NCBI RefSeq assembly: GCF_011682065.1
Contig: NZ_VUYU01000019.1
Span: 62,001-126,000 of the forward strand
Direction: 5' to 3'
Origin: Massilia rubra
GTDB taxonomy: Bacteria; Pseudomonadota; Gammaproteobacteria; Burkholderiales; Burkholderiaceae_D
DNA: 64,000 nt
Positions 46,748-56,719 of this stretch are shown here, one piece after another (position 1 is the first letter of the stretch; each line of letters opens with the position of its first letter). Under the pieces are notes generated by a model. It did no database searches, was not told the DNA's origin, and was given only the letters and a program-made list of their open reading frames with translations. The position numbers and the translations under genes were made by a program.

Positions 46748-49639
46748 TTATGCCAGTTTGATACGCATGTCGTTCGCCTTCGCCACCTGGGCGGCACTGC
46801 CGCCTTTGATGACTTCGTCGAGCAGTTCGCGCGCACCTTCCTTGTCGCCGATTTCCTGATAGGCGATGGCCAGGTCAAGCTTGGTCTCCATCTCCATCTG
46901 GACCGGCGTCAGTTCGCCCGCTGGTGCATTACCGGCGCTGCCGATATCGTCGAAGTCAGGCAGTGCGGTCGCTTCGGCGCTGGCGTTGGCCGGCAGGTCG
47001 AGGTCGAGCGAATGCATGTCGAAGTCCGGCGCCGCTTCGGCCCTGGCAGCCCGGTCGGCCGCAAAAGGATCGCCGTTGGCCAGGCTTGGCGCAGCGCCAG
47101 GCGTGTCCTGCGGCAGTTCGAAGTTCATGCCATCGAGGTCGAAATCATCGGCCGCCGGCTTGGACAGGCTGACCGTGCTGGCCGCCGGTGCGCTGGTCGA
47201 CGGCGCATTGAAGTCCATGTTGAAGTCCATGTCCGGCGTTTCTTCCTTGACCAGGTCGACGCGGGCCGGGGCTGCCGTCGGCGTGTCGAACGACAGGTGA
47301 TGCTCGTCCAGTACTTCCGCCGCCGGCGTGGCCGCTGGCGCGGTATTGGTCACTGGCTCGAAGCTCAGGCCACCGAGGTCGAAGTCGAGCGTGTGCTCCT
47401 CTTCCATCTTGGCCGGTGGCGCGGCAGCGACGACTGGCGCCGGGGTCACGGTGTCATCCTTGCCCAGGTCGAGGTCGAGGTCCATCAGTGCGCTGTGCGG
47501 ACCGTTGTCGATCGCCGAGGCGTCGAACTGGTCGGCCAGGGCCACTGGCTGGCCCGCATCGCCGGCCGGCGCGTTGCTGCCGGCGCTGGCGTACAGCGGA
47601 TTCATGGCGTCGATCGACAGGCCCAGCGCGGCAGCTTGCGCCCACTCGTCGCCCTGGCCCTTGGTCATGCCATACAGTTCGCTGGCCTGGCTTTCGAATG
47701 CGCGCTGGTCCTTGCGGGCAGCGTAGATTTCGAGCAGTTTCAGACGGACCGGATAACGGTCGGGATGGGTGCGCAGCGCTTCCTTGAGTATCTCTTCAGC
47801 CTGGGCGTCGCGGCCGTAGGCGATATAGACGTCGGCTTCGGCGACCGGATCGACTTCATTGGTGTCGAGCTGGCTGGCCGATGGGGCGAAGCTGGAGTTG
47901 AACACGCTGTTGTTGGTGTCGACGCTCTGGCCGCCGGTTTCGGCGAACAGGGAGTGCGCCTGGTCGGTCGGCGCGCCGAGGATCGACGGCTCCGACGGAT
48001 TGCGCTCGACCTGCTTGCGCTCGCGCCATTTCGACAGGCCGAACAGGCCCGCGAGCAGGGCGACGATGACAGCGCCAACGAGGACGATGTTCTCCATCAG
48101 CATATCGAAGAAGCTTGGATCGGCCGGCGGCGGCGCCGGCTTGACCACCGGCTTGGCGACCGGCGCAACCGGGGCGACTGCCGGCGGCGTGTCGGCCGCC
48201 ACAGGCGGGGTCACCGCGGGCGTGCTGGCTACTGGCGTGCTGGCCACGGGCGGCGTAACCGCAGGCGGCGTGACGACCGCTGGCGGCGTGGCGACCGCTG
48301 GCGCGGTGACCGGCGGCTTGGTGCTGACCGCTTCGGTGATCGACGGTTTTGGCGCAACAGCCGGCGTAGCCGGAACAGCCGGGGTAGTGGCGGCGGCGCC
48401 GTTCTTGCTCTTGACGGTGACGATCTTTTCGAGGTCGCCGACGTTCTTTTCAAGTTCCTTGACGCGCTTGGTCGCTTCGGCCATGGCGCGCTCTTTGGCG
48501 ATCTTGTCTTCCGGCGTGAGCGCGCCGGTTTTGCCGGCGGCGGCGTCGGCCGGGCCGGTCGCTTTCGACAGCTTGAGCTGGTCTTGCGATGCGTTGGCGG
48601 CGGTCGGGCGCTCGGCCACCTTGGCGGTGATCTTGCCGGTCGCGCTCTGGGTCTTTTCAGGCTGCTTGTCGGCGGCGCCGCTGGCGACCTGGCCGGCCAG
48701 CTTGTTGCGGTAGGCGTTGAAGTCGGCGGCATGGGCCACCACGACGCCACGCGCTTCGCCGTCCGAACCCTTGATCGCGGCCGCTTCCGGCACCGACAGG
48801 ATCTGGCCCGATTTCAGGCGGTTCATGTTATTGCCTGCAAACGCGTCCGGATTGGCGCGGTACAGTGCGACCAGCATCATGTCGAGCGAAATATCGGCCG
48901 GCTTGATCTGCGCTGCGATCTTGCCCAGCGTGTCGCCGCGCTTGACCTGGTAGTCGCTCTCGCCCGCATTCTTGCCGGCGCCGCCGCCTGCACGGCGCGG
49001 CTCCTGCGATTTTGGCTCGGCCGGGGCGGCGTCGGCTTTCGCCTCCGCCTTGGCGTCTGCCTTGGCGGCGGCTGCGGCAGCGGCGGCTGCGGCTTTGGCG
49101 GCAGCCTTGTCGGCCTTGGAATTCGGTTTGGTGCCAGTGGCGCCAGTGGCGCGGCTACCCTGCGAGAGCACGTCGACCGGCGCGGATACTTGCGCGGTCT
49201 GGGTCGTACGCATTTCGACAGGATCGAGCAGGAAGGTGTATTCGCGCACCAGGCGGCCCGACGAACCCCAGCTCAATTCGAGCAGCATGTCGACGAACGG
49301 TTCGTTAACCGGCTGCGACGAGGTGACTTTGATGAACTGGCGCCCGCCACGCTGCTCGACGCTGAAACGCAGCGACAGCAGGGCGGGATTGAAATCGATA
49401 TTGGCTTGACGGAAGGCTTCCGCCGGGGCCAGCTTGGCGACCAAACCGCTCGCTTCATCATTGGCAACCGAGGTCAGTTCGATCTCTGCGTTCAGGGGCT
49501 GGCCGAGCGCGGACAGGACGGTCAGTTTACCGAGACCCGCCGCGTATGCTGAGGAAGAAAGAAACACAGCACTGGCGACCGCGCCTGTGAGGGTTTTCAA
49601 CGCGAACGAAGTGAGCTTGGAGCGAGTGTTTAAATGCAT
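46748..49639 (-). CDS. fimV: FimV-like polar hub protein with LysM domain
   Basis: The protein has 963 residues from the ATG at 49639 (MHLNTRSKL); an ATG four codons upstream is possible. Order of parts: signal peptide (about 1-33), FimV N-terminal domain (LGKLTVLSALGQPLNAEIEL), Ala/Lys-rich low-complexity stretch, LysM domain (about 225-283, GDTLGKIAAQI), coiled-coil and Pro/Ala/Val-rich linker, one membrane segment (about 514-534), acidic cytoplasmic region and the conserved FimV C-terminal domain (about 915-963, LDLAIAYQEIGDKEGARELLDEV). FimV binds peptidoglycan and organises the cell pole, type IV pili and secretion in Pseudomonas. Position between asd and truA is conserved in Burkholderiales and Pseudomonas. 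Confidence 0.94.
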   Translation of the reverse strand: MHLNTRSKLTSFALKTLTGAVASAVFLSSSAYAAGLGKLTVLSALGQPLNAEIELTSVANDEASGLVAKLAPAEAFRQANIDFNPALLSLRFSVEQRGGRQFIKVTSSQPVNEPFVDMLLELSWGSSGRLVREYTFLLDPVEMRTTQTAQVSAPVDVLSQGSRATGATGTKPNSKADKAAAKAAAAAAAAAAKADAKAEAKADAAPAEPKSQEPRRAGGGAGKNAGESDYQVKRGDTLGKIAAQIKPADISLDMMLVALYRANPDAFAGNNMNRLKSGQILSVPEAAAIKGSDGEARGVVVAHAADFNAYRNKLAGQVASGAADKQPEKTQSATGKITAKVAERPTAANASQDQLKLSKATGPADAAAGKTGALTPEDKIAKERAMAEATKRVKELEKNVGDLEKIVTVKSKNGAAATTPAVPATPAVAPKPSITEAVSTKPPVTAPAVATPPAVVTPPAVTPPVASTPVASTPAVTPPVAADTPPAVAPVAPVAKPVVKPAPPPADPSFFDMLMENIVLVGAVIVALLAGLFGLSKWRERKQVERNPSEPSILGAPTDQAHSLFAETGGQSVDTNNSVFNSSFAPSASQLDTNEVDPVAEADVYIAYGRDAQAEEILKEALRTHPDRYPVRLKLLEIYAARKDQRAFESQASELYGMTKGQGDEWAQAAALGLSIDAMNPLYASAGSNAPAGDAGQPVALADQFDASAIDNGPHSALMDLDLDLGKDDTVTPAPVVAAAPPAKMEEEHTLDFDLGGLSFEPVTNTAPAATPAAEVLDEHHLSFDTPTAAPARVDLVKEETPDMDFNMDFNAPSTSAPAASTVSLSKPAADDFDLDGMNFELPQDTPGAAPSLANGDPFAADRAARAEAAPDFDMHSLDLDLPANASAEATALPDFDDIGSAGNAPAGELTPVQMEMETKLDLAIAYQEIGDKEGARELLDEVIKGGSAAQVAKANDMRIKLA

Positions 49640-49976
49640 AGTTGGCGGCATCTTGAGTTGACGGGGGAGAAGGCTGGTTTCCCGGAGGTCTCAACATATC
49701 ATCATGCTCTAGAGCATGCAAGTTTTTGGAGCAACTATGTCGGGAAGCTGCTCACTAAATACGCAATTTCGCGCTTTCTGTAACAGCTCACTCAGAACCC
49801 CATTCATGCCGCTATGTCAACTACCTTGCAAGAAATATCAACTGAATTATCAAGAAGGATATGGAAAACCCGGGAAACGGTGGCCAAAAACGCATCGCTG
49901 CGGCGGCCACCGCTGCCGTTGTGGTGCACAGAATGCATGCACAACACGCAATTCTACACGTGTTTACTTATCCGAA
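49640..49976. other. Gap between fimV and asd with a 16-bp palindrome
   Basis: The 337-nt region has lower GC than its surroundings and no convincing gene. It contains a perfect 16-bp palindrome, CATGCTCTAGAGCATG, at 49703-49718, which could be an operator or a small hairpin. It presumably holds the fimV promoter and the asd 3' end. Confidence 0.65.
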
Positions 49977-51104
49977 TTACTTATCGAGGATAATGCGCAG
50001 CATGCGGCGCAACGGTTCGGCCGCGCCCCACAGCAGCTGGTCGCCGACCGTAAAGGCGGACAGGTACTCGCCGCCCATCGACATTTTGCGCAGGCGGCCG
50101 ACCGGGATGGTCAGGCTGCCCGTGACCGCCGCCGGCGACAGGTCGCGCATCGACGCTTCGCGCGTGTTCGGCACCACCTTCACCCACTGGTTGTTGGCGG
50201 CGATGATGTCGTTGATTTCGTCGAGCGGCACATCCTTTTTCAGCTTGATGGTCAGCGCCTGCGAGTGGCAGCGCATCGCGCCCACGCGCACGCACAGGCC
50301 GTCAACCGGGATTTCCTTGCTGCCGAAGGCTTCGCCCAGGCCCAGGATCTTGTTGGTTTCGGCGCCGGCCTTCCACTCTTCCTTCGACTGGCCATTGCCC
50401 AGGTCCTTGTCGATCCATGGAATCAGGTTGCCGGCCAGCGGCACGCCGAATTGGCGGGTTTCGTCAGCCGACATGCCATGCTGGGTGGCCAGCACGGTAC
50501 GGTCGATTTCGAGGATGGCGGCAGCCGGGTTGTCCAGCAGCGCCTTGACCGATTGGTTGATGGTGCCGAACTGGGTCAGCAGCTCGCGCATGTGCTGCGC
50601 GCCGCCGCCGGACGCGGCCTGGTAGGTCATGGAACTCATCCAGTCGACCAGATTGTGCTGGAACAGGCCGCCCAATCCCATCAGCATGCACGACACCGTG
50701 CAATTGCCACCGATGTAGTTCTTTACGCCTTTTGTCATGGCGTTCTTGATCACATCGAGGTTGACCGGGTCGAGCACGATGACGGCGTCGTCGTTCATGC
50801 GCAGGGTCGAGGCGGCGTCGATCCAGTAGCCATTCCAGCCGGCCGCGCGCAGCTTCGGGAACACCTCGCTGGTGTAGTCGCCGCCCTGGCAGGAAATGAT
50901 GATCTCGCATTTCGACAGCTCGGTAATGTCGGTTGCGTCTTTCAGGGTAGTTTCGTTCTTCGCCATCGCAGGCGCTGTGCCGCCCGCGTTCGACGTTGTG
51001 AAGAACACCGGTTCGATGTGGGCGAAATCGCCCTCGTCCCGCATGCGCTGCATCAGGACCGAACCAACCATACCGCGCCAACCTACCAAGCCAACTAATT
51101 TCAT
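49977..51104 (-). CDS. asd: Aspartate-semialdehyde dehydrogenase
   Basis: Asd reduces aspartyl phosphate to aspartate semialdehyde with NADPH, feeding lysine, threonine, methionine and cell-wall diaminopimelate synthesis. The 375-residue protein has the dinucleotide-binding start [12 protein letters not shown] and the catalytic cysteine at C135 in GGNCTVSCM, the position known from E. coli. It lies 44 nt downstream of leuB and upstream of fimV on the same strand. The leuB-asd-fimV order is common in Burkholderiales. Assignment is very secure. Confidence 0.98.
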   Translation of the reverse strand: MKLVGLVGWRGMVGSVLMQRMRDEGDFAHIEPVFFTTSNAGGTAPAMAKNETTLKDATDITELSKCEIIISCQGGDYTSEVFPKLRAAGWNGYWIDAASTLRMNDDAVIVLDPVNLDVIKNAMTKGVKNYIGGNCTVSCMLMGLGGLFQHNLVDWMSSMTYQAASGGGAQHMRELLTQFGTINQSVKALLDNPAAAILEIDRTVLATQHGMSADETRQFGVPLAGNLIPWIDKDLGNGQSKEEWKAGAETNKILGLGEAFGSKEIPVDGLCVRVGAMRCHSQALTIKLKKDVPLDEINDIIAANNQWVKVVPNTREASMRDLSPAAVTGSLTIPVGRLRKMSMGGEYLSAFTVGDQLLWGAAEPLRRMLRIILDK

Positions 51105-51148
51105 CTTCTTTCCTCAGTGCTTTCTACATGTAACGTTAATTGACCGCT

Positions 51149-52219
51149 TTAACCAAGCGCCTTGACCACTGCATTGCCCATTTCCTCGGTACCGACCCTG
51201 GTGGTACCGGCTTCAAAAATATCCGCCGTGCGCAAGCCTTGCGCCAGCACCTTCTTGACCGCGTTCTCGATGCGGTCGGCCTGCTCCACCTTGTTCAGTG
51301 AAAAGCGCAGCATCATCGCGGCCGACAGGATCGTCGCCAGCGGATTGGCGATGCCCTTGCCGGCGATGTCGGGCGCGGAGCCGTGCGAGGGTTCGTACAG
51401 GCCCTTGTTGGCCGCGTCGAGCGAGGCCGATGGCAGCATGCCGATCGAACCGGTGAGCATGGCCGCGCAGTCGGACAAGATATCGCCGAACATATTCCCG
51501 GTGACCATGACGTCGAATTTTTTCGGCGCGCGCACCAGCTGCATGGCGGCGTTATCGACATACATGTGATCGAGTTCGATGTCCGGATATTCCTTGTGCA
51601 CGTCGGTGACGATGTCGCGCCAGAACTGGAATGTTTCGAGCACGTTGGCCTTGTCCACGCTGGTGACGCGCTTGCTGCGCTTTTGCGCCGCCTGGAAAGC
51701 CACGTGCGCAATGCGGCGAATTTCGGTTTCGGCGTAGCGCATCGTGTCGAAGCCTTCGCGCTCGCCCTTGAACGGGCCGTCCGGGCATTCGCGCACGCCG
51801 CGCGGCTTGCCGAAATAGATGTCGCCGGTCAGTTCGCGGATGATCAGGATGTCCAGGCCGGACACCACTTCGGGCTTGAGCGTGGACGCACCGGCCAGTT
51901 CGGGGTACAGGATCGCCGGGCGCAGGTTGGCGAACAGCGCCAGCTCGCGGCGCAAGCCGAGGATGGCCTGTTCCGGGCGCAGCGAGCGCTCCAGGGTATC
52001 GTACTTAAAGTCGCCGACGGCGCCGAACAGCACCGCGTCGGCGCTCTTGGCCAGCGCCAGCGTGGCCGGCGGCAGCGGGTGGCCGTGGGCCGCATAGCCG
52101 GCGCCGCCGACGTCGGCGCTCTCCATCTCGAACTGTTCGCCAAGGACATTCAATACCTTGACCGCTTGCGCCATGATTTCGGGGCCGATGCCGTCGCCGG
52201 GCAGGATTGCAATCTTCAT
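51149..52219 (-). CDS. leuB: 3-isopropylmalate dehydrogenase
   Basis: LeuB oxidises and decarboxylates 3-isopropylmalate with NAD in leucine synthesis. The 356-residue protein begins [15 protein letters not shown], has the substrate-binding [22 protein letters not shown] region, and the metal-binding [10 protein letters not shown] and [14 protein letters not shown] segments. It is 25 nt downstream of leuD and 44 nt upstream of asd, in the leuCDB group. Length and motifs are normal. Confidence 0.98.
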   Translation of the reverse strand: MKIAILPGDGIGPEIMAQAVKVLNVLGEQFEMESADVGGAGYAAHGHPLPPATLALAKSADAVLFGAVGDFKYDTLERSLRPEQAILGLRRELALFANLRPAILYPELAGASTLKPEVVSGLDILIIRELTGDIYFGKPRGVRECPDGPFKGEREGFDTMRYAETEIRRIAHVAFQAAQKRSKRVTSVDKANVLETFQFWRDIVTDVHKEYPDIELDHMYVDNAAMQLVRAPKKFDVMVTGNMFGDILSDCAAMLTGSIGMLPSASLDAANKGLYEPSHGSAPDIAGKGIANPLATILSAAMMLRFSLNKVEQADRIENAVKKVLAQGLRTADIFEAGTTRVGTEEMGNAVVKALG

Positions 52220-52244
52220 GTGCTCTCTTTTTCTTCTATTGTAT

Positions 52245-52892
52245 TCAGATGACGTTGGCCAGCCAGGGCTGGGCCGCCAGGTGGCGCTCTTCGAAGGCGC
52301 GGATCTCGTCGGCGTGGCGCAAGGTCAGGCCGATGTCGTCCAGGCCATTTAACAGGCAGTACTTGCGGAACGGGTCGATCTGGAATTCGTAGCTCAGCGC
52401 GCCGCCCGCGGTGGAGATGCGCTGCTGCTCCAGGTCCACCACCAGGCGGAAACCCGGGAAGGCCTTGACTTCATTGAACAGGTGCTCGACCTGCGCTTCG
52501 GTCAGGACGATCGGCAGCAGGCCGCTCTTGTAGCAATTATTGAAGAAGATATCGGCGAAACTGGGCGCGATGACGGCGCGAAAACCGTACTGGTCGAGCG
52601 CCCACGGCGCGTGTTCGCGCGAGGAGCCGCAGCCGAAGTTTTTGCGGGTCAGCAGGATCGAGGCGCCCTGGTAACGCGCCTCGTTGAGGACGAAGTCGGG
52701 ATTGAGCGGGCGGCCGCTGTTGTCCTTGCCCGGCTCGCCGTGATCGAGATAGCGCCATTCGTCGAACAGATTGGGACCGAAGCCGGTGCGCAGGATCGAC
52801 TTGAGGAACTGCTTGGGAATGATCGCGTCCGTGTCGACGTTGGCGCGGTCGAGCGGGGCCACCAGGCCTTCGTATATCGTAAATTTATCCAT
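52245..52892 (-). CDS. leuD: 3-isopropylmalate dehydratase small subunit
   Basis: LeuD is the swivelling small subunit of isopropylmalate isomerase and works with LeuC. The 215-residue protein shows [11 protein letters not shown], the [14 protein letters not shown] substrate loop and FANIFFNN-like FADIFFNN. Its gene lies between the small entericidin-like gene and leuB. Length is normal for the bacterial type. Confidence 0.98.
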   Translation of the reverse strand: MDKFTIYEGLVAPLDRANVDTDAIIPKQFLKSILRTGFGPNLFDEWRYLDHGEPGKDNSGRPLNPDFVLNEARYQGASILLTRKNFGCGSSREHAPWALDQYGFRAVIAPSFADIFFNNCYKSGLLPIVLTEAQVEHLFNEVKAFPGFRLVVDLEQQRISTAGGALSYEFQIDPFRKYCLLNGLDDIGLTLRHADEIRAFEERHLAAQPWLANVI

Positions 52893-52959
52893 GGTCTCTA
52901 GCAGTGTGGGCGCAGCCCGCGCCGGGGCGTGGGCTGCGCGGCGGTTTGCGGACCGCCTG

Positions 52960-53082
52960 TTATTTTTTGCCGGCGCCGTCTATCTTTTGGCCGACTTTTT
53001 GAATGTCCTTGCCAAAGCCCGAGACGGTGTTGCAACCGGCAAGCAGCAGGGCGATGGCGAACAGGGCAAACAGCTTTTTCAT
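52960..53082 (-). CDS. Entericidin A/B-like small lipoprotein
   Basis: A 40-residue protein starts at the ATG at 53082. It has a basic hydrophobic signal ([16 protein letters not shown]), a lipobox LLAGC with the lipidated Cys17 and a short mature part ([17 protein letters not shown]) typical of entericidin family lipoproteins. In E. coli entericidins form a bacteriolysis toxin/antidote pair, but single copies between leuC and leuD are widespread in Burkholderiales and their role is unclear. The gene is 23 nt after leuC and 67 nt before leuD, so it is likely cotranscribed. Confidence 0.88.
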   Translation of the reverse strand: MKKLFALFAIALLLAGCNTVSGFGKDIQKVGQKIDGAGKK

Positions 53083-53105
53083 TGCAAACTCACAGACGAT
53101 GGATG

Positions 53106-54509
53106 TTAGCGCAGTGCGCGCACGTCGACGAAATGGCCGGTGATGCCGGCCGCCGCCGCCATGGCGGGCGATACCAGGTGGGTACGCCCGCCCTGCCCCT
53201 GGCGACCTTCGAAATTGCGGTTCGAGGTCGAGGCGCAGCGCTCGCCCGGCTCGAGCCGGTCGGCATTCATGGCAAGGCACATCGAGCATCCCGGCTCGCG
53301 CCATTCGAAGCCCGCGTCCTTGAAAATCTTGTCCAGCCCTTCACGCTCGGCCTGGTCTTTCACCAGTCCCGAACCGGGCACCACCAGCGCCAGGCGCACG
53401 TTCGAGGCGCGGTGCTTGCCGCGCACCACGGCGGCGGCGGCGCGCAAGTCTTCGATGCGCGAATTGGTGCACGAACCGATGAACACCTTGTCGATCCGGA
53501 TGTCGGCGATCGGGGTGTTCGGCTTGAGGTTCATGTAGACCAGCGCCTTTTCCATGGCGTCGCGCCGCACGGCGTCTTTTTCGAGGTCGGGATCGGGCAC
53601 GCGGCCGTCGATCGAGGTGACCATTTCGGGCGAGGTGCCCCAGGTGACCTGCGGGCTGATCCCGGCGGCGTCGAGCAGCACCACCATGTCGAACTGGGCG
53701 CCCTGGTCGGTGTGCAGGGTACGCCAGTAATCGACCGCGCGGTCCCAGTGCGGGCCGGCGGGCGCGTACGGGCGGCCCTTGACGTAATGGATGGTGGTGT
53801 CGTCCACGCCGATCATGCCGGCGCGCGCGCCCGCTTCGATCGCCATGTTACAGACCGTCATGCGCCCTTCCATCGACAGCGCGCGGATCGCCGAGCCACC
53901 GAATTCGATGGCGTAGCCGGTGCCGCCGGCGGTGCCGATCTTGCCGATCACGGCCAGCACGATATCCTTGGCGGTCACGCCCACCGGCAGCGCGCCGTCA
54001 ACCTGCACCAGCATCGATTTCGATTTTTTGGCCAGCAAGGTTTGCGTGGCCAGCACGTGTTCGACTTCGGAGGTGCCGATGCCGTGCGCCAGGCACCCGA
54101 ACGCGCCGTGGGTCGATGTGTGCGAGTCGCCGCACACCACCGTCATGCCGGGCAGGGTCGCGCCCTGCTCCGGGCCGATCACGTGCACGATGCCCTGGCG
54201 CTTGTCGTTCATGTTGAAGTACGTCAGGCCGTAACTCTTCGAGTTGGCGTCGAGCGTTTCGACCTGCAGGCGCGAGGTGGGGTCGGCGATGCCGTCCTTG
54301 CGGTCGGTGGTCGGCACGTTGTGGTCGGCCACCGCCAGGTTGGCCGAATTGCGCCATAGCTTGCGGTTGGCGGCGCGCAGGCCGTCGAAGGCCTGCGGGC
54401 TGGTCACTTCATGCAGCAGGTGGCGGTCGATGTACAGCACCGTCGTTCCGTCGTCGTCGGAGCGCACGATGTGCGACTCCCAGAGTTTGTCGTAGAGCGT
54501 TTTTATCAT
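53106..54509 (-). CDS. leuC: 3-isopropylmalate dehydratase large subunit
   Basis: LeuC carries the [4Fe-4S] cluster of isopropylmalate isomerase, which interconverts 2- and 3-isopropylmalate. The 467-residue aconitase-family protein has [13 protein letters not shown], the cluster cysteines in GSCTNSR (near 346) and [10 protein letters not shown] (near 406-409), and starts [13 protein letters not shown]. It is the first gene of the leuC-entericidin-leuD-leuB-asd run on the - strand. The 164 nt upstream should hold the promoter; no attenuator was recognised there by eye. Confidence 0.98.
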   Translation of the reverse strand: MIKTLYDKLWESHIVRSDDDGTTVLYIDRHLLHEVTSPQAFDGLRAANRKLWRNSANLAVADHNVPTTDRKDGIADPTSRLQVETLDANSKSYGLTYFNMNDKRQGIVHVIGPEQGATLPGMTVVCGDSHTSTHGAFGCLAHGIGTSEVEHVLATQTLLAKKSKSMLVQVDGALPVGVTAKDIVLAVIGKIGTAGGTGYAIEFGGSAIRALSMEGRMTVCNMAIEAGARAGMIGVDDTTIHYVKGRPYAPAGPHWDRAVDYWRTLHTDQGAQFDMVVLLDAAGISPQVTWGTSPEMVTSIDGRVPDPDLEKDAVRRDAMEKALVYMNLKPNTPIADIRIDKVFIGSCTNSRIEDLRAAAAVVRGKHRASNVRLALVVPGSGLVKDQAEREGLDKIFKDAGFEWREPGCSMCLAMNADRLEPGERCASTSNRNFEGRQGQGGRTHLVSPAMAAAAGITGHFVDVRALR

Positions 54510-54673
54510 GATGGTGGGTAGTGGGCGACTGCATGAATCAAGTACCGCATTTGATTATGCCATATTTGTGCACCGCAGTAAGCCTCGCGCCATCTTGATA
54601 CTTTTGCCGCTTTCGATACACCTTTACTGAAGTTTATTCATCTAACGTATCGTATGAGCGAACGAACCGATTG

Positions 54674-56692
54674 TCACTGGGTCAGCGCCAGCGATTCGAC
54701 GAAGGCGCTGGCGCGCTGCATCGACTCCGCCGTGGCGTTGGCGTCGGCCGTGGCGATATACACCGTGGAGCCCACCACGGCCATCCTGATCAAACGCCGG
54801 CCAGCCTTGATATCGCGTCCCGGATAGCCCTTGAACACCAGCGCCGTCGGCGGCACGGTCAGCACGTCGTTATGGGCCAGCAGCGCCGCCTGCAGATCGA
54901 CCATGGTTTTGTCCGGATCGAGGGGCGGCAAGCCGATGTCGAGCACCTGGATGCGGTAGTTTTCGCTATTTGTGGACCACGCGCTGAACTGGCGCATGGT
55001 GGCCGCGCCCATGCGCTCGCGCACATGGGTGCGCACGATTTCTTCGTCCGGCTTGATGGGAAACTCGATCGTCATGCCGCCATCGGGCGAGGTCCACACC
55101 TTGTTCGCCACCGGCGTGCCGCGCCCGGACGTGGACGTCGACGGCACGTCCGGGCCCTTGCGCGTGTCCATATTGCGCATCTTCGACTGCCCCACCAGCG
55201 AGAAGACCTGGGCGACGATGAACAGGCCGGCGCCGACCTTGACCAGGGTGGAATCCGGGCCGGGGGCCTCGCCGAACTCGTTATCGCCATCGGTGCCGGG
55301 AATGAAGCAGTAGATGATCATCAGGCCAAGCCAGAAAATGATCGAGCCGATGGTGGTGAAATTGGGGCCGCCGGCGGCGCCGCCCGCGCCAACGGCCAGC
55401 ATGAAGCCGAGAATCCACTTGCCGCTCAGGTTCACGTCGTGCATGCGCAGCACCATCAGCCGCAGGCAGAAAAACATCGAGACCAGGACACCCACGCCGA
55501 CCAGCCACATTGCGCCGAACTTACCTTTCGGCGACAAGATGGGCAACACAACGGCGAGCACGATCATCGGCATGAACACCATCAGCGAATACGCCAGCGC
55601 GCGCAGGCGGCCGATGCGGCCTTGCATCGAAAAGCCGAACACGCCCGGTTCGTCGCGCGGCTGGTCCAGGTCGGCGTAGCCACGCCCCGATGCGGGCGCG
55701 CTGTAAGGCTCGGGCGCGGCCATCTCATCGAGTTCGACGCGGGCCAGGAACCACTTGTACATGGCGCGGTTGTGCTCGAAATCGTCGGCCGGTGCGCGGA
55801 TCGTGATCGCCACCACGATACCCTCGGCGCGCACGAAGGCGACCAGGCAGCGGCTCTCGAACGCGTCGCCGGGAACGGTGCCGGTAAATTCGATGGCCCT
55901 GCCGGTGACCCGGTCGCCCCACTCGGCGCCGTCGATGGCGTAGGCTTCGCCGGCTTGCTTGAGGTAGCGCATTTCGTGCTTGACCACGGCCAGGCGCGTT
56001 TCCACCCACTTGTTGAGCGAGACGTCGGGACGCACATAACCGACCGCTTCAAGCACCGTGCCGGTGCTGTCGTCGTGAAAGCGCAAGCCGTTCGACATGG
56101 GCGATTCGCGCCATTCGGCCGGCACGAAAAATTGCAAGCCGATCTTCTCAATGGTGACGTTGCGCGGCTTGAGCGCGGCGACATCGAGCGGACCGCCGGC
56201 GGCACGCCGCACCGGGGCGGGCTTGTCGAGAACGACCGCTGCGCGCGCGGGAGCGGCCGCCGTGGCAGCGGGCGGGGTGGAAGCGGCCGCCGTGGCGGCC
56301 GCCGGGGTGGCGGCAGCGGCGGCGCGCGCCTGCGCCGCTTTGGCCAGCGATGCCTCGATGCTCTTCCTGAGCCAGGCGACGCGCTGGCCGGTGATGTCGA
56401 AGCTGCGATCGCTCAAGACCACTTCGATGTCGGCGTCGCCCTGCACCAGGCGCACCACGTCGGCGCCGGACAGCGCGGCGAGCACGCCGCCGTCGCCGTC
56501 GACCTGCGCGCGCACTTCGGAAATGCGGATCGTTGGCTTGCCGGCGAGCGCGCGCAGGGTGTGGCCTGCGCCGCCGGCGGGTGCCAGCACGGGAACGAAG
56601 AAGGTCGTCTTGACGAACTTGCTCCACGCTGGATTGAGCGATTCCCCCGCTTGCGCGGCGGTGAGCACTTGCTCGAATGTTTCGGACATCAT
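54674..56692 (-). CDS. Multidomain membrane protein with DUF805 core (second paralogue)
   Basis: The protein has 672 residues from the ATG at 56692, which is preceded by AGAAGG at 9 nt. Four parts can be read: an N-terminal soluble domain (about 1-115, faintly like SseB N-terminal domains), an Ala/Pro linker, a second soluble domain (about 175-335, with FVPAEWRE and WGDRVTGRAIEFTG), a DUF805 membrane region with about four helices (about 355-485, ARGRIGRLR-like GRIGRLRALAYS, LMVLRMHDVNLSGKW and IIYCFIPGTDGDNEFG), and a C-terminal soluble domain (about 520-672). It lies 27 nt downstream of a close paralogue of identical layout. DUF805 proteins are uncharacterised inner-membrane proteins. No function is proposed. 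Confidence 0.85.
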   Translation of the reverse strand: MMSETFEQVLTAAQAGESLNPAWSKFVKTTFFVPVLAPAGGAGHTLRALAGKPTIRISEVRAQVDGDGGVLAALSGADVVRLVQGDADIEVVLSDRSFDITGQRVAWLRKSIEASLAKAAQARAAAAATPAAATAAASTPPAATAAAPARAAVVLDKPAPVRRAAGGPLDVAALKPRNVTIEKIGLQFFVPAEWRESPMSNGLRFHDDSTGTVLEAVGYVRPDVSLNKWVETRLAVVKHEMRYLKQAGEAYAIDGAEWGDRVTGRAIEFTGTVPGDAFESRCLVAFVRAEGIVVAITIRAPADDFEHNRAMYKWFLARVELDEMAAPEPYSAPASGRGYADLDQPRDEPGVFGFSMQGRIGRLRALAYSLMVFMPMIVLAVVLPILSPKGKFGAMWLVGVGVLVSMFFCLRLMVLRMHDVNLSGKWILGFMLAVGAGGAAGGPNFTTIGSIIFWLGLMIIYCFIPGTDGDNEFGEAPGPDSTLVKVGAGLFIVAQVFSLVGQSKMRNMDTRKGPDVPSTSTSGRGTPVANKVWTSPDGGMTIEFPIKPDEEIVRTHVRERMGAATMRQFSAWSTNSENYRIQVLDIGLPPLDPDKTMVDLQAALLAHNDVLTVPPTALVFKGYPGRDIKAGRRLIRMAVVGSTVYIATADANATAESMQRASAFVESLALTQ

Positions 56693-56719
56693 GTTCAACA
56701 ACCTTCTACAAATTTCATG

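Noticed and set aside
45647-49552. A 1,301-codon open frame on the + strand over truA and fimV
   Set aside because: It lies antisense to well-supported genes, is rich in Arg/Gly/His runs typical of high-GC shadow frames and shows no domain.
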